Source: Deferribacter thermophilus
GTDB taxonomy: Bacteria > Chrysiogenota > Deferribacteres > Deferribacterales > Deferribacteraceae
DNA: 64,000 bases
Assembly: GCF_049472675.1 (NCBI RefSeq)
Contig: NZ_JAPNXM010000003.1
Location: forward strand, 62,001-126,000
Direction: 5' to 3'
Positions 49,504-59,056 of this stretch are shown piece after piece. Position 1 is the first letter of the stretch; the number at the start of each line of letters is the position of its first letter. The notes below the pieces were generated by a model that was given only the letters and a program-made list of their open reading frames with translations, searched no databases and was not told where the DNA came from. A program made the translations under genes and the position numbers.

Positions 49504-50595
49504 TTATTCTTTATCTTCAAATTCATTTTCTACTTTTTTAACAAGTCCACGGTTTCTTATTGCTGTAACTATACCGTGAACGCCAAACACTACAGCTGAT
49601 ATCCCCACAATAGTTGTTCCAATTTTTGTAGCTGTAGCTTCAACACCAAAACCAGGAACATTTGGTAATCTTTTGTAAATTGGAGTCATAGTATCCCAAA
49701 AACCTGGTTCACTACATCCAACACAACCATGCCCTGCCATTACAGGCCAGCTTGTGCCTTCATTCCATCTGACTGTTGGACAGTTATGAAATGTTTCAGG
49801 ACCTTTACAACCCATCTTGTATAAACACCATCCTTGACGATGCCCTTCATCACCCCACTCTTCAACATACTGACCAGCATCAAAATGAGCTCTCCTTTCA
49901 CAGTTATCATGAATCCTTTTACCATAAGCGAATTTTGGTCTTAAAAACTTATCAAGTGCTGGTGGAGCACCAAAAAGTAAATAATGTACAATAGTAGCAG
50001 TTAAATTATCAACATTCATTGGGCATCCAGGTAAATTAATAACTGTTTTTTCTGGTATAATCTCTTTTACAGACTTAGCACCTGTTGGATTAGGGTATGC
50101 TGCAGGCAAACCACCAAAGGTAGCACAACTACCAACTGCAATAACAAAAGCAGCATTTCCACCGACCTCTTTTAAAATATCAACAGCTGACTTACCACCA
50201 ACACAACAATAAACACCATCATCAGCAACAGGGATAGAACCTTCAACTACACAAATATACTTACCCTTATACTTTTTTACAGTTTCGTCTCTTGCAGCTT
50301 CAGCCTGATGTCCAGCTGCAGCCATAATTGTCTCATGATAATCAATAGATAAGTAATCCAATACAAGTTCAGCAACTGTTGGCCTATTTGCTCTTAATAA
50401 AGACTCTGAATCTCCTGCACAATCCTGGAATTCTAACCAAATAACTGGTGGTCTGTTATCACTCTCAATAGCTTCAGCAATTTTTGGAGCAAAAGCTGGT
50501 GATAAAGCTAAAGTTCCAGATAATGCAGTACAGTATTTAAGGAAATCCCTTCTACTAACACCATACTCCTTTAACATATCATTAAATTTACCCAT
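49504..50595 (-). CDS. NiFe hydrogenase small subunit (Tat-exported)
   Basis: A 363-residue Fe-S subunit. Tat signal S-R-R-D-F-L-K at 14-20 followed by a hydrophobic stretch; a C-terminal membrane anchor (about 320-345). The usual proximal-cluster start C-x-x-C is here C-A-G-D (Cys59, Asp62), while G-S-C-A-T near 140, P-G-C-P-M-N near 175, H-D-N-C and the later Cys residues for the medial and distal clusters are kept. ATG at 50595 is chosen because AGGGGGT lies ahead of it. First gene of the operon. Confidence 0.95.
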   Translation of the reverse strand: MGKFNDMLKEYGVSRRDFLKYCTALSGTLALSPAFAPKIAEAIESDNRPPVIWLEFQDCAGDSESLLRANRPTVAELVLDYLSIDYHETIMAAAGHQAEAARDETVKKYKGKYICVVEGSIPVADDGVYCCVGGKSAVDILKEVGGNAAFVIAVGSCATFGGLPAAYPNPTGAKSVKEIIPEKTVINLPGCPMNVDNLTATIVHYLLFGAPPALDKFLRPKFAYGKRIHDNCERRAHFDAGQYVEEWGDEGHRQGWCLYKMGCKGPETFHNCPTVRWNEGTSWPVMAGHGCVGCSEPGFWDTMTPIYKRLPNVPGFGVEATATKIGTTIVGISAVVFGVHGIVTAIRNRGLVKKVENEFEDKE

Positions 50596-50730
50596 AAAAA
50601 TACCCCCTACTAATTCTGTTCTAAAAAATATTGACACATGTTAATAAAAAAATCAACACTTTTTTATTTTTAAACACCAATAAGTTAAATATAAACAAAT
50701 CAGAATTTTAATATATAGCATAACATCTAT

Positions 50731-52578
50731 TTAACCAGCATTTTTCAACCATAAAAAATCATAAGGATTTAGTGTTATGAACAAGTAATCATCTCTATAG
50801 AAATATTCTTTACCTGAAATTATATCTTTCAATTTTGATTTTTCCCCAAAATACTGTTTTAAATTCACAGATAATTTAATTTTTGAATCAGTGATATTCA
50901 CAATAACTAAAACTTTTGAGTCTTTATATTCCCTAATAAGGGCAAAAACACTTTTATCTATGTCCAAAATTATTTGTTTTGCATTGGGATGAAAAGCTTT
51001 CTCTTTTACCCTTTTTGAAATCACATCGGTTAACATCTTTAGTGCTTTATAACTATAACTATTTTCATCATTTAAAATACTGTATAAGTTTTTTTCATTT
51101 AAAACCTTTCTATTTATACTTCTAGTCTGTTTTTCATTTAAAACTGCTTCTGCATCATTTTTTGATGCAAGTAAACCATGGATGTAAATAGCAGGCACAC
51201 CCATAAATGAAAGGGCTATAACCCTAGATGAAACAAATCTTTTCAACCTAATAATCTCATCCTCTGGCTCATTTTCATTATTTAATGCACTATACCATGT
51301 AATATTTAACTCATAGGGAGATTCTTTCCCATCATTATCAGTCCTATAAGAAATAAAACCACCATGCTCTAATGTCTTTAAAACCATCATCTCTATATCT
51401 TTTTCATCCAAAATCCCTTTAGTAGGCAATAAACCAATGCCATCATGAGAATCTAAAAAGTTAAAATATGTCGCTTCATCAGAGACCTTTTCTATAGATT
51501 TTGCCCATCTTGTAAGCTTTGTGGAATCTTTTGAATAGTAAGTATAAAGAACAAGAGGGGGTAAAGCAAAATTATATACCATATGCGCCTCATCATACCC
51601 ATTACCAAAATATTTGATATTTTGCTCATGAGGCACATTTGTTTCAGTAATTATTGCAACATGAGGAGCTACAAAATTTAATATATCTCTAAAAAGTTTT
51701 ATAGTTTCATGTGTTTGTTTAAGATGTGCACACTCTGTACCAAGTTCCTCCCATAAATATGTCACTGCATCAAGCCTAATAATATCTGCCCCTCTCCTAA
51801 CATAATAAAGGAGTATTTCCAGCATCTTTATCAAAACCTTTGGGTTTCTATAATTTAGGTCAATCTGATCAGGGCTAAAAGTAGTCCAAACTAACTTTTT
51901 ACCATTTATGGTATCAAATTCTGTAAAAAGAGGAGTCGTCCTTGGTCTCAATATCAGTTTTAAATGATCTTCAGAAATCATCTCTTTTGTTGACAACACA
52001 ATAAAATAGTCCTGATAGTCAGGATTTCCATTTAAGAACTCCTGAAACCATCTACTTTTTGAAGATACATGATTAAAAACTCCATCAAACATAAGCTTAA
52101 AATCTTTTTTTAGATTAATAATGTCTTCCCAGCTACCAATTCTGGGATCAACCTGTTCAAAATCAATAACAGAAAAACCTCTATCAGATGAATAAGGGAA
52201 AAAAGGTAAAAGATGGATAGTATTTATTACCCCTTTTAAATATTTTTTTATAAAATTAGAAAGTATTTTAATAGGTTTTTTATACCTATTTTTTATTATA
52301 TCTCCATAAGTTATAAGAACAACATCTTTTTCTGTAAAGCGATCTTTCGGATTAAACCCTTTTTCCCACTCTTTCATCTCATCAGATTTGTGGGCATAAT
52401 AAACTTTCATCAACCGCTCTACTTCGGGATACCATTTTTTTGCTGTAAATGAATCATATAATATCGCAAGCCTATTAAGAATCCTCTTTTTTAACTCTAC
52501 AGGGATTTCTAAAAGTGGTTTACTATAATCTGCTTCTAAAAGATGAAATTTGGAAGGATCAAATTTTCTCTTTGCCAT
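50731..52578 (-). CDS. GH13 sugar phosphorylase, likely glucosylglycerate phosphorylase type (GH13_18)
   Basis: A 615-residue alpha-amylase-family protein. It has D-G-V-F-N-H near 165-170, the nucleophile in I-I-R-L-D-A-V-T (Asp270), the acid/base in I-T-E-T-N-V-P (Glu312) and F-L-D-S-H-D-G (His378, Asp379). The pattern L-K-Q-T-H-E-T and length are typical of GH13_18, which holds sucrose and glucosylglycerate phosphorylases. It reversibly cleaves a glucoside with phosphate. The choice of substrate is by resemblance from memory. A STAS gene lies 9 bp upstream on the same strand. Confidence 0.8.
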   Translation of the reverse strand: MAKRKFDPSKFHLLEADYSKPLLEIPVELKKRILNRLAILYDSFTAKKWYPEVERLMKVYYAHKSDEMKEWEKGFNPKDRFTEKDVVLITYGDIIKNRYKKPIKILSNFIKKYLKGVINTIHLLPFFPYSSDRGFSVIDFEQVDPRIGSWEDIINLKKDFKLMFDGVFNHVSSKSRWFQEFLNGNPDYQDYFIVLSTKEMISEDHLKLILRPRTTPLFTEFDTINGKKLVWTTFSPDQIDLNYRNPKVLIKMLEILLYYVRRGADIIRLDAVTYLWEELGTECAHLKQTHETIKLFRDILNFVAPHVAIITETNVPHEQNIKYFGNGYDEAHMVYNFALPPLVLYTYYSKDSTKLTRWAKSIEKVSDEATYFNFLDSHDGIGLLPTKGILDEKDIEMMVLKTLEHGGFISYRTDNDGKESPYELNITWYSALNNENEPEDEIIRLKRFVSSRVIALSFMGVPAIYIHGLLASKNDAEAVLNEKQTRSINRKVLNEKNLYSILNDENSYSYKALKMLTDVISKRVKEKAFHPNAKQIILDIDKSVFALIREYKDSKVLVIVNITDSKIKLSVNLKQYFGEKSKLKDIISGKEYFYRDDYLFITLNPYDFLWLKNAG

Positions 52579-52587
52579 AAAGTTCTA

Positions 52588-52920
52588 CTAAAAACTTCCT
52601 AAAGCTTCATCAACTGTTTTATATTCCTTTAGCACTTTATCCAAATGAGTTATATTGAAGATCTCTTTAATTCTTTCATTCGTCACCACGATTTTTACAT
52701 CTCCACCATTTGCCCTACAATGAGCTATCTTTGATACAATAGCCCCAAGTCCACTTGAATCAATAAACTCTGTATTAGATAAGTTCATTACATACTTATA
52801 TTTTTTATCTGACACATATTTTGCTAATAAATCTTTAAGCTCTTGAGAATTTGAAGCATCTAATCTTTGAGGAATATCTATAACTATTACCCCATCTTTC
52901 TCGTAATAATTAAATCCCAT
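52588..52920 (-). CDS. STAS-domain anti-sigma factor antagonist
   Basis: A 110-residue single STAS domain. The motif F-I-D-S-S-G-L-G-A-I (52-61) carries the Ser normally phosphorylated by a partner kinase. It is the SpoIIAA/RsbV type. No kinase or sigma factor lies next to it; it lies 9 bp before the sugar phosphorylase, and the upstream DUF438 gene is 66 bp away. GGAGG precedes the ATG. The partner switch is unknown. Confidence 0.9.
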   Translation of the reverse strand: MGFNYYEKDGVIVIDIPQRLDASNSQELKDLLAKYVSDKKYKYVMNLSNTEFIDSSGLGAIVSKIAHCRANGGDVKIVVTNERIKEIFNITHLDKVLKEYKTVDEALGSF

Positions 52921-52986
52921 AAATCACCTCCAGTTAATAAAAGTATAAAATGTTATCTTTTTAACGTCAAGGAAATCAAACAATGT

Positions 52987-54210
52987 TTATTCATTATTTT
53001 CCCAATCCAATAGCCTTTGCTCACCTTCTAACTTTCTAATATCTGTTATATCTTGAGAAACCTCTATCAGCCCTTTATAATTTCCTTTATTATCTCTAAT
53101 TGCAAAATATTGTATTAGGATAAACTTATCTTTTAGCTGTATCCAAAATCTTGCAAAATCTTTTTCCCCTTTCTTAAAGGCATCAATTATTTTATTAACT
53201 ATATGAACACTTTCATGAGGGTGACAGTTTTGAACCTTTCTCCCAATAATTGCTTTTGTTCTTACAAAAATGCGATCTTTAGGAGAAGAAAAATACCTTA
53301 CAGTATCATTTTCATCTACAAAAGTTATATCAACTGGTAAGTTATTAAAAATTAATTTAATCTGTTCAGCTGAAACTAAGCCTGTATCAAGATCAATCAA
53401 TCCACCATCTTTATTATAATTTTTCATCTTAAAGTCTTGCTTGATATTATTCACCTTACCAATATCAGCTTTTGCCAGTGGAAACCCTATTTCCAATGCT
53501 TCAATTAAACATCTTTGCAATTCAGTCTCATCGATAAACTTTGCACAAACAGGAAAGAGTATAAACTTTTCTCTAAACACAAGTGTATGCATATCAAAAA
53601 ACAATTTCCCAATTAAAGAATTAAACCTTTTAATATCAAAATGGGATGACTCAATAACTTTTTTTAGGTTTTTCAAGCAATTTCTAATATCATCATGAAT
53701 AGACCACATAATTTTTAAGCAACCATAATATTTAAAACTTTTTTCTATAAGAGGGAACAAAATATTTTCCTTAATTATGTAGTGTTTATCAAAATTCTCC
53801 AAGTTAAAAATATGATCTAATAAATCATTTTTTACAGAACTAATACCCCCTTCTTTACTTATTTTTTTAACTATCTCTTTAAATTCATTAATTTTTTCTA
53901 ACAACTTATCATTATCTTCAGCCAAATAGTATAAAATGTTATCTTCAGAATAAATAGGCAAATCATATTGAATTAAACTTTTATAAAAAAGATTTAACGC
54001 TTTACTCACTGCAATCTTAATATCGGTCATTTCAAAACCATCATTTACAATTAAATCAAACCCAACTATTACATCTAAAGCAGATATCTTTGAAATTACA
54101 TCTTTATATTTATCATAAATACACTTACCATTTTCCCCTTTTATTAACCCTTTTGTTATTTCATAGACATCTCTTGCTTTATCTGGCAAGCTTCCAATTA
54201 GCTCAGACAT
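52987..54210 (-). CDS. DUF438 sensor: haemerythrin and PAS domains
   Basis: A 407-residue cytoplasmic protein. The DUF438 N-terminal part (about 1-85) is followed by a haemerythrin-like HHE region (about 130-235) with His residues in D-K-H-Y, S-I-H-D-D and D-M-H-T and E-K-F-I-L-F-P. A PAS domain follows (about 285-400, D-I-T-F-V-D-E-N-D-T-V, K-V-Q-N-C-H-P, G-L-I-E-V-S-Q-D-I-T). The family is thought to sense oxygen or nitric oxide through the di-iron site. No output domain is present, so it may signal by protein contact. Confidence 0.88.
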   Translation of the reverse strand: MSELIGSLPDKARDVYEITKGLIKGENGKCIYDKYKDVISKISALDVIVGFDLIVNDGFEMTDIKIAVSKALNLFYKSLIQYDLPIYSEDNILYYLAEDNDKLLEKINEFKEIVKKISKEGGISSVKNDLLDHIFNLENFDKHYIIKENILFPLIEKSFKYYGCLKIMWSIHDDIRNCLKNLKKVIESSHFDIKRFNSLIGKLFFDMHTLVFREKFILFPVCAKFIDETELQRCLIEALEIGFPLAKADIGKVNNIKQDFKMKNYNKDGGLIDLDTGLVSAEQIKLIFNNLPVDITFVDENDTVRYFSSPKDRIFVRTKAIIGRKVQNCHPHESVHIVNKIIDAFKKGEKDFARFWIQLKDKFILIQYFAIRDNKGNYKGLIEVSQDITDIRKLEGEQRLLDWENNE

Positions 54211-54228
54211 AATTACCCCTTATTTATT

Positions 54229-55875
54229 TCATGAAAACTCTTTAATTATTTGAGCAACATTAAAAGTATGATCCCCCACCTTTTCTAAATTGTTTAATAT
54301 ATCCACATAAACTATACCTGCATCCACATTACAGACACCTTCATTTAGTCTCTTCATATGATTGTTTTTAAACTCTTTTCTTAGTTCATCTATCCTATTT
54401 TCATCTTCAGTATCAACAACTTGATCATAATCTTCACTATTATAAATTTTCAAAATGTTCTCAGCAAATTTTATGACTACATCAAAGATTTCTTCCATCT
54501 CTTTCATCGCTTGTGGTGAAAACTGAATATCTTTTTCTATTATCCTCTCAGTAAATTTAGCTATATTTTCAGCGTGATCTGCAATTTTTTCTATTTCATG
54601 TAAAACATGTAAAATATTGTTTATTGTTTTGGAGTTTTCTTCACTCAAAGGTTTTTGAAAGAGCTGAACAACAAAGACAGTAATATCTTTTTCCAACTGG
54701 TCAACAATATCTTCTCTGGCATATATATCGCCTATCAACTTCAAATCTCTATTAAAAAACGCTGTCTTAGCATCTTTCAACATTGATAGTGCAATATTTG
54801 ACATCCTTTCCACTTCTTTTTTAGCTTGAGCTATTGCAAGTGCAGGTGTGTCAATGAGGCGATCATCTATATAGACAAATTGGGTTTTCCTCTTATCTTC
54901 TTTTATTATTTTCTCGCATAATTTTCCTAACAGACCAAGTATAGGTAAAAATATCATTGTATTTATTACGTTAAATGCAGTGTGAAAGTTTGCTATATGT
55001 CTTGCCACATATGGTACATTACCATTTGCATCAGCATAGAATGGATCCCCTGGTGTAATCACATCGATAAAATGCCCCATAATTTTGAGTAGAAAAAACA
55101 TATAAAAAACACCTACAAAGTTAAACAAAAAATGACCCAATGCAGCTCTTTTTGCTGTGCTGTTAGCACCAATGGCTGCTAAGTTTGCTGTTATTGTTGT
55201 CCCTATATTTTCACCTAAAACAAAGGCAATTGCAGCTGAATAATCAATCAAACCTGTTGTTGCAAGGGCAATGGTTATCCCCATCATTGCAGAACTACTT
55301 TGCACAATCATTGTCAATGCAGCACCTGCCACAATAGCTGCTAATGGATTTTTAGAGAAATATAGAAACATATCAGTAAATTGTTGACTTTTCCTCAATG
55401 GGACAAAGGCATGCTCCATTGTTTTTAAACCTATAAATAGTAAACCAAAGCCGATTAACACTTCTCCAATATATTGGCGCTTTTTGTTTTTAGAAAATAA
55501 TCTTAATGCAGCACCAATTGCTACAGCTGGCAAAGCTAATTTGCTCACTTTAAAAGCTATCAGCTGGGCTGTCATAGTTGTCCCAATGTTTGCTCCTAAA
55601 ACCACACTAAGAGCCTGAGATAAGTTCATCAAGCCAGCATTGACGAAACCAACAACCATAACGGTAGTAGCTGAGCTACTTTGAATAATAGAAGTTACAA
55701 TTAATCCTACGATAACCCCTACTATTCTGTTAGTAGTCAGCTTTTCAAGAATACTTCTTAAACCTTTGCCTGCTGTCTTTTGCAGCCCTTCTGACATGAA
55801 CTTCATCCCCATTAAAAAAAGCCCCAAACCACCAAAAAGACCTGATAAGACTTCAAACCAATTGATATGCGCCAT
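54229..55875 (-). CDS. Na/Pi cotransporter family protein with PhoU-like tail
   Basis: A 548-residue protein. Two inverted-repeat halves each with a Q-S-S-S-A motif (near 65 and 190) and G-A/E-N-I-G-T-T (near 93 and 220) make the NptA-type transport core (about 1-320); the C-terminal cytoplasmic part (about 345-548) is helical and PhoU-like. It imports phosphate with sodium. It lies 18 bp upstream of the DUF438 gene on the same strand. Confidence 0.93.
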   Translation of the reverse strand: MAHINWFEVLSGLFGGLGLFLMGMKFMSEGLQKTAGKGLRSILEKLTTNRIVGVIVGLIVTSIIQSSSATTVMVVGFVNAGLMNLSQALSVVLGANIGTTMTAQLIAFKVSKLALPAVAIGAALRLFSKNKKRQYIGEVLIGFGLLFIGLKTMEHAFVPLRKSQQFTDMFLYFSKNPLAAIVAGAALTMIVQSSSAMMGITIALATTGLIDYSAAIAFVLGENIGTTITANLAAIGANSTAKRAALGHFLFNFVGVFYMFFLLKIMGHFIDVITPGDPFYADANGNVPYVARHIANFHTAFNVINTMIFLPILGLLGKLCEKIIKEDKRKTQFVYIDDRLIDTPALAIAQAKKEVERMSNIALSMLKDAKTAFFNRDLKLIGDIYAREDIVDQLEKDITVFVVQLFQKPLSEENSKTINNILHVLHEIEKIADHAENIAKFTERIIEKDIQFSPQAMKEMEEIFDVVIKFAENILKIYNSEDYDQVVDTEDENRIDELRKEFKNNHMKRLNEGVCNVDAGIVYVDILNNLEKVGDHTFNVAQIIKEFS

Positions 55876-56017
55876 AATAAACTCCCAAAAACAAATAAAT
55901 TATTAGCAATACCTTTTACACAAAATTTTAATATCCTCAACTTTTTTTTAATTTTTCTAAGATGATATTATAAGGTATTGCACGATAAACTATGATTTTG
56001 GAGCTAATCTTATCATT

Positions 56018-56050
56018 GAGATTACTTCGTTGCACTTGTTCATCGTAATT
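56018..56050. repeat. decayed palindromic repeat I
   Basis: GAGATTACTTCGTTGCACTT...CATCGTAATT, a worn copy of the family found in the first 10 kb, with arms ATTAC/GTAAT. It lies in a 256-bp gap between the Na/Pi cotransporter gene and the polyferredoxin gene; nothing else is seen there. Confidence 0.6.
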
Positions 56051-56131
56051 ATTGAAGAATTTGTCATAGCAAATGTTAGAGAATCAATTGAGGTATGTAG
56101 AACAACAATTCAAATTTTTTTTAACTGTATA

Positions 56132-57628
56132 TTAAAAGAACAACCCCCCTTTTTTTATAGAAGTGATGTAAATAGCAGGTTTATCTGTTACAGGACACTT
56201 GTATTGGCAAATTCCACAACCAATGCATAATCTGGGGTTTACTTTAGGTTTTTTCAAAATTTTTTTATTGTTATTATCTTCTAAAATTTCTTCTTCAAAA
56301 TAAATGGCCTTTGGACTAGTAGGACAGTGCTCTTCACACACCATACAATTAGTATTATATGCATAAGGCAAACATCTATTTTTATCTATAAATGCAGTAC
56401 CTATTACAAATTTTTTCTTCTCATCAATACTCAATTTTTCAATTGCTCCAGTGGGGCATACCAAACCACAAAGGTTACAATTGAAAACGCAATAACCAAA
56501 ATTTGCATTACCAATAGGTGTCCACAGACCTAATAGACCTGCTTCCAAAAAAGCTGGCTGCAAAAAATTTTCAGGGCATACTTTCATACATCCACCACAT
56601 CTAATACAGAGATTTAAAAATTCATCTTCTATCTTCGAACCAGGGGGTCTAATTAGGTTAGGATTTCTTCCTATTGGGATATTTGATATCTTTGCAATAC
56701 TGATACCAGCGGTAGCTGTAATTAAAGTAAAAATTGTTTCTCTCCTTGTTAAATCAATATTAGTAACAGTAGTTTTTAATTTATAAGATATTGCATTGTT
56801 TGAGCATTTTCCTAAACAATCAAATAACAACATACACTCGCTACTTTTAAAAAGATCTCCCCCTGGCATTGCATTAGCATAACATTCTTCATTACATAAT
56901 TTACAATTTGAACAATTTTCTAACCTTTTAATCTTAAAAAATGAATACTTTGCTAAAAAACCGTATAATGCACCAAGCGGGCATAAATATACACACCAAA
57001 ATCTACTTTTATAAATATTAAGCCCTATTAGAAAAATAAAAAAACTCCCTATTAAAACAGATTGTGAATAATAGAAATTTTCTCTCCCTAATATATTATA
57101 AAACAGAATGTCTTTAATATTTTCTGGTAATAATTCCAATTTATAAATCAATGATATTACAGGTAATATAAATATTCCAAACCCTTTAACTAATATCGAT
57201 AAAGGGTCAAAATAACCAGCAAAATTTAACTTGAAAAAGGCAAAAAATATCAAAACTATTAAAATATAATATTTTAATTTATATAAATTTGTAAGTTTAT
57301 GCTCATATTTTCTTTTAAAAAACTTCGCTGATACATAACTAACAAAGTGATGTATTGAACCAAAAGGGCATATCCATCCACAAAAAAACCTTCCAAAAAT
57401 TAATGTTAATAGTAAAAAGATTGCACTTATACCAAAGATCAATTCAAATTTATGCGCCGCAATAAATGTGGTAATTGCTATTAATGGATCAACAATAAAA
57501 ATATATTTTAAACCACCTTTTAAATCAAAAGACTCTCCATAATAATTCAAATCGATAATAGCTCTAAAAAAAATTAAAATAAAAATTAAGAAAAAAACTA
57601 TCTGCGATATCAGCCTAAATTTTTTCAT
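56132..57628 (-). CDS. NapH/MauN-like membrane polyferredoxin
   Basis: A 498-residue protein with about five membrane helices (first 280 residues) that bear two C-x2-C-x3-C-P type motifs in the loops (F-C-G-W-I-C-P-F-G near 90, W-C-V-Y-L-C-P-L-G near 213). The C-terminal part (about 330-490) has several 4Fe-4S ferredoxin motifs: C-I-R-C-G-G-C-M-K-C-P, C-N-L-C-G-L-V-C-P, C-M-V-C-E-E-H-C-P and C-I-G-C-G-I-C-Q-Y-K-C-P. It resembles NapH-type proteins that take electrons from the quinone pool. It overlaps the DUF362 gene by 14 bp, so they are coupled. Confidence 0.88.
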   Translation of the reverse strand: MKKFRLISQIVFFLIFILIFFRAIIDLNYYGESFDLKGGLKYIFIVDPLIAITTFIAAHKFELIFGISAIFLLLTLIFGRFFCGWICPFGSIHHFVSYVSAKFFKRKYEHKLTNLYKLKYYILIVLIFFAFFKLNFAGYFDPLSILVKGFGIFILPVISLIYKLELLPENIKDILFYNILGRENFYYSQSVLIGSFFIFLIGLNIYKSRFWCVYLCPLGALYGFLAKYSFFKIKRLENCSNCKLCNEECYANAMPGGDLFKSSECMLLFDCLGKCSNNAISYKLKTTVTNIDLTRRETIFTLITATAGISIAKISNIPIGRNPNLIRPPGSKIEDEFLNLCIRCGGCMKVCPENFLQPAFLEAGLLGLWTPIGNANFGYCVFNCNLCGLVCPTGAIEKLSIDEKKKFVIGTAFIDKNRCLPYAYNTNCMVCEEHCPTSPKAIYFEEEILEDNNNKKILKKPKVNPRLCIGCGICQYKCPVTDKPAIYITSIKKGGLFF

Positions 57629-58499
57629 AAATTAAATTAATTGCTGATTTATGAATGTTACCCACTTTATATTCATTAGCCAGTTTTAAATAACCTACAT
57701 CTTTTGGATTATAACCTAAGTATTCACAAGCAACAGCATCAGCAGCAACAAAATCAAGAGAAGCAACAACTCTATTTAATTTTTTAACATATTTTAAGTC
57801 CCCACCAGATGGGCCACCTTTTAACATTATCCTAGTACAATCCACAATTGTAAGTGTAGGCCTAAAAAACATTGCCAAATCAAAAATAGCCTGATGTAGA
57901 TTTTGATGGAGATAACCTCTATTTCCGCCAATTGCTCCCATCCAGTTTTTCATGCCAATCGTTACTATTGACGAAGAATGATTTTTTGCAACTGGGATAT
58001 TTATAACCTTATCAACCTTTTTAAAGACCTCCAGTACTGGCCACTCCCTTAAAAACTTACCTTGGATATTCATTATTTTATAATGTCTGTTTTGAGGTAC
58101 AAATACTTTTGCATTTTCTTTGTGTGCATATTCTGGAATTTTAGAAAGACTAAATACACTTCTTGGGTTGTTGCAAGGGTTATCTGTTACAATAACTCTT
58201 TTAGCACCTGCTTTATAGCACAATCGAACAACTTCAGCCACCACAGCTGGGTTGGTATTTGCTGCATATTCAGGCTCTCTTGCCCAAGCCATATTTGGCT
58301 TTACAGCCACAATATCCCCTTTGCTAATAAAGCGATTAATACCTCCCAACATCTCAATTATAGATTCGGTTGCTTTTCTGTGATTTTCAGACTCCATAAC
58401 AAAAACTTCTGATTTTTTATCAGCAAAACTCTCAATTGGAATTGTAAACGAAATAGCTGCAGTTGCCCCAAATTTTAAAAAATCCCTTCTTCTAACCAT
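57615..58499 (-). CDS. Tat-exported DUF362 protein
   Basis: A 294-residue protein. ATG at 58499 follows AGGGG; the N-terminus has a Tat signal R-R-R-D-F-L-K-F-G-A-T (3-13). The DUF362 pattern follows, with K-P-N-M-A-W-A, N-P-x-V-V-A-E-V and later K-N-H-S-S-S and M-K-N-W-M-G. Members are often fused or linked to iron-sulfur proteins and their function is unknown. Here it precedes the NapH-like polyferredoxin, suggesting a periplasmic redox unit. Confidence 0.85.
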   Translation of the reverse strand: MVRRRDFLKFGATAAISFTIPIESFADKKSEVFVMESENHRKATESIIEMLGGINRFISKGDIVAVKPNMAWAREPEYAANTNPAVVAEVVRLCYKAGAKRVIVTDNPCNNPRSVFSLSKIPEYAHKENAKVFVPQNRHYKIMNIQGKFLREWPVLEVFKKVDKVINIPVAKNHSSSIVTIGMKNWMGAIGGNRGYLHQNLHQAIFDLAMFFRPTLTIVDCTRIMLKGGPSGGDLKYVKKLNRVVASLDFVAADAVACEYLGYNPKDVGYLKLANEYKVGNIHKSAINLIYEKI

Positions 58500-58569
58500 A
58501 AAAACCCCTAACAGTAAAATTAGATAATAAGAAAATTTATTCAAGAGCTATAATTGTATTTGATAAGTT

Positions 58570-59055
58570 CTATTTAATCAATCTTGCTAAAATGGGAACG
58601 ATTAAAAAGAGGAAAAATATTCTTATTGTATGTAAAAAAGCCACAATCTGTGTTTTAAACCCTTCCGTTTGAGCTAAAATGCTCATTCCAGACATCCCAC
58701 CTGGAGAAAAACCAAACAACGCTGTCCCAAAGTCTAAAATTTTCAATTTGCTAAATAAAAGAGCAAGACAGATTGCTACAATTAAAAGAATTGTAGTACT
58801 AACAACACCAATTAAGATTACCTTTGGAGCCAATTCTAAGATATTTCTATTAAAGGAAAAACCTAATGATATCCCTAAAATAATTTGAATTGCAGTACTT
58901 AAATATTTTGGCATCACAAAATCATTTTTTAAAACAATAGCAGCAATCGCAGAAAAAAGCATGGAGCCCACAACGGCTCCACCTGGTATATCTAACTTTT
59001 GAGAAATTATTCCACCAATTACACCAAAAACTATAATTAAAATTAATTTAACCAT
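58570..59055 (-). CDS. half-size AbrB-family membrane protein
   Basis: A 161-residue membrane protein with about five helices. It matches one repeat of the AbrB membrane family (G-G-I-I-S-Q-K-L-D-I-P-G-G near 14-26 and F-S-P-G-G-M-S-G-M near 115-123). Usual proteins are about 350 residues with two such halves. The gene begins 1 bp after tctA, so it belongs to the carboxylate transport operon. Confidence 0.78.
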   Translation of the reverse strand: MVKLILIIVFGVIGGIISQKLDIPGGAVVGSMLFSAIAAIVLKNDFVMPKYLSTAIQIILGISLGFSFNRNILELAPKVILIGVVSTTILLIVAICLALLFSKLKILDFGTALFGFSPGGMSGMSILAQTEGFKTQIVAFLHTIRIFFLFLIVPILARLIK

Positions 59056-59056
59056 A

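Noticed and set aside
50631..50644. FNR-type site TTGACACATGTTAA upstream of the hydrogenase genes
   Set aside because: It departs from TTGAT-N4-ATCAA at key positions and lies close to the start codon; one imperfect match in AT-rich DNA is not enough.
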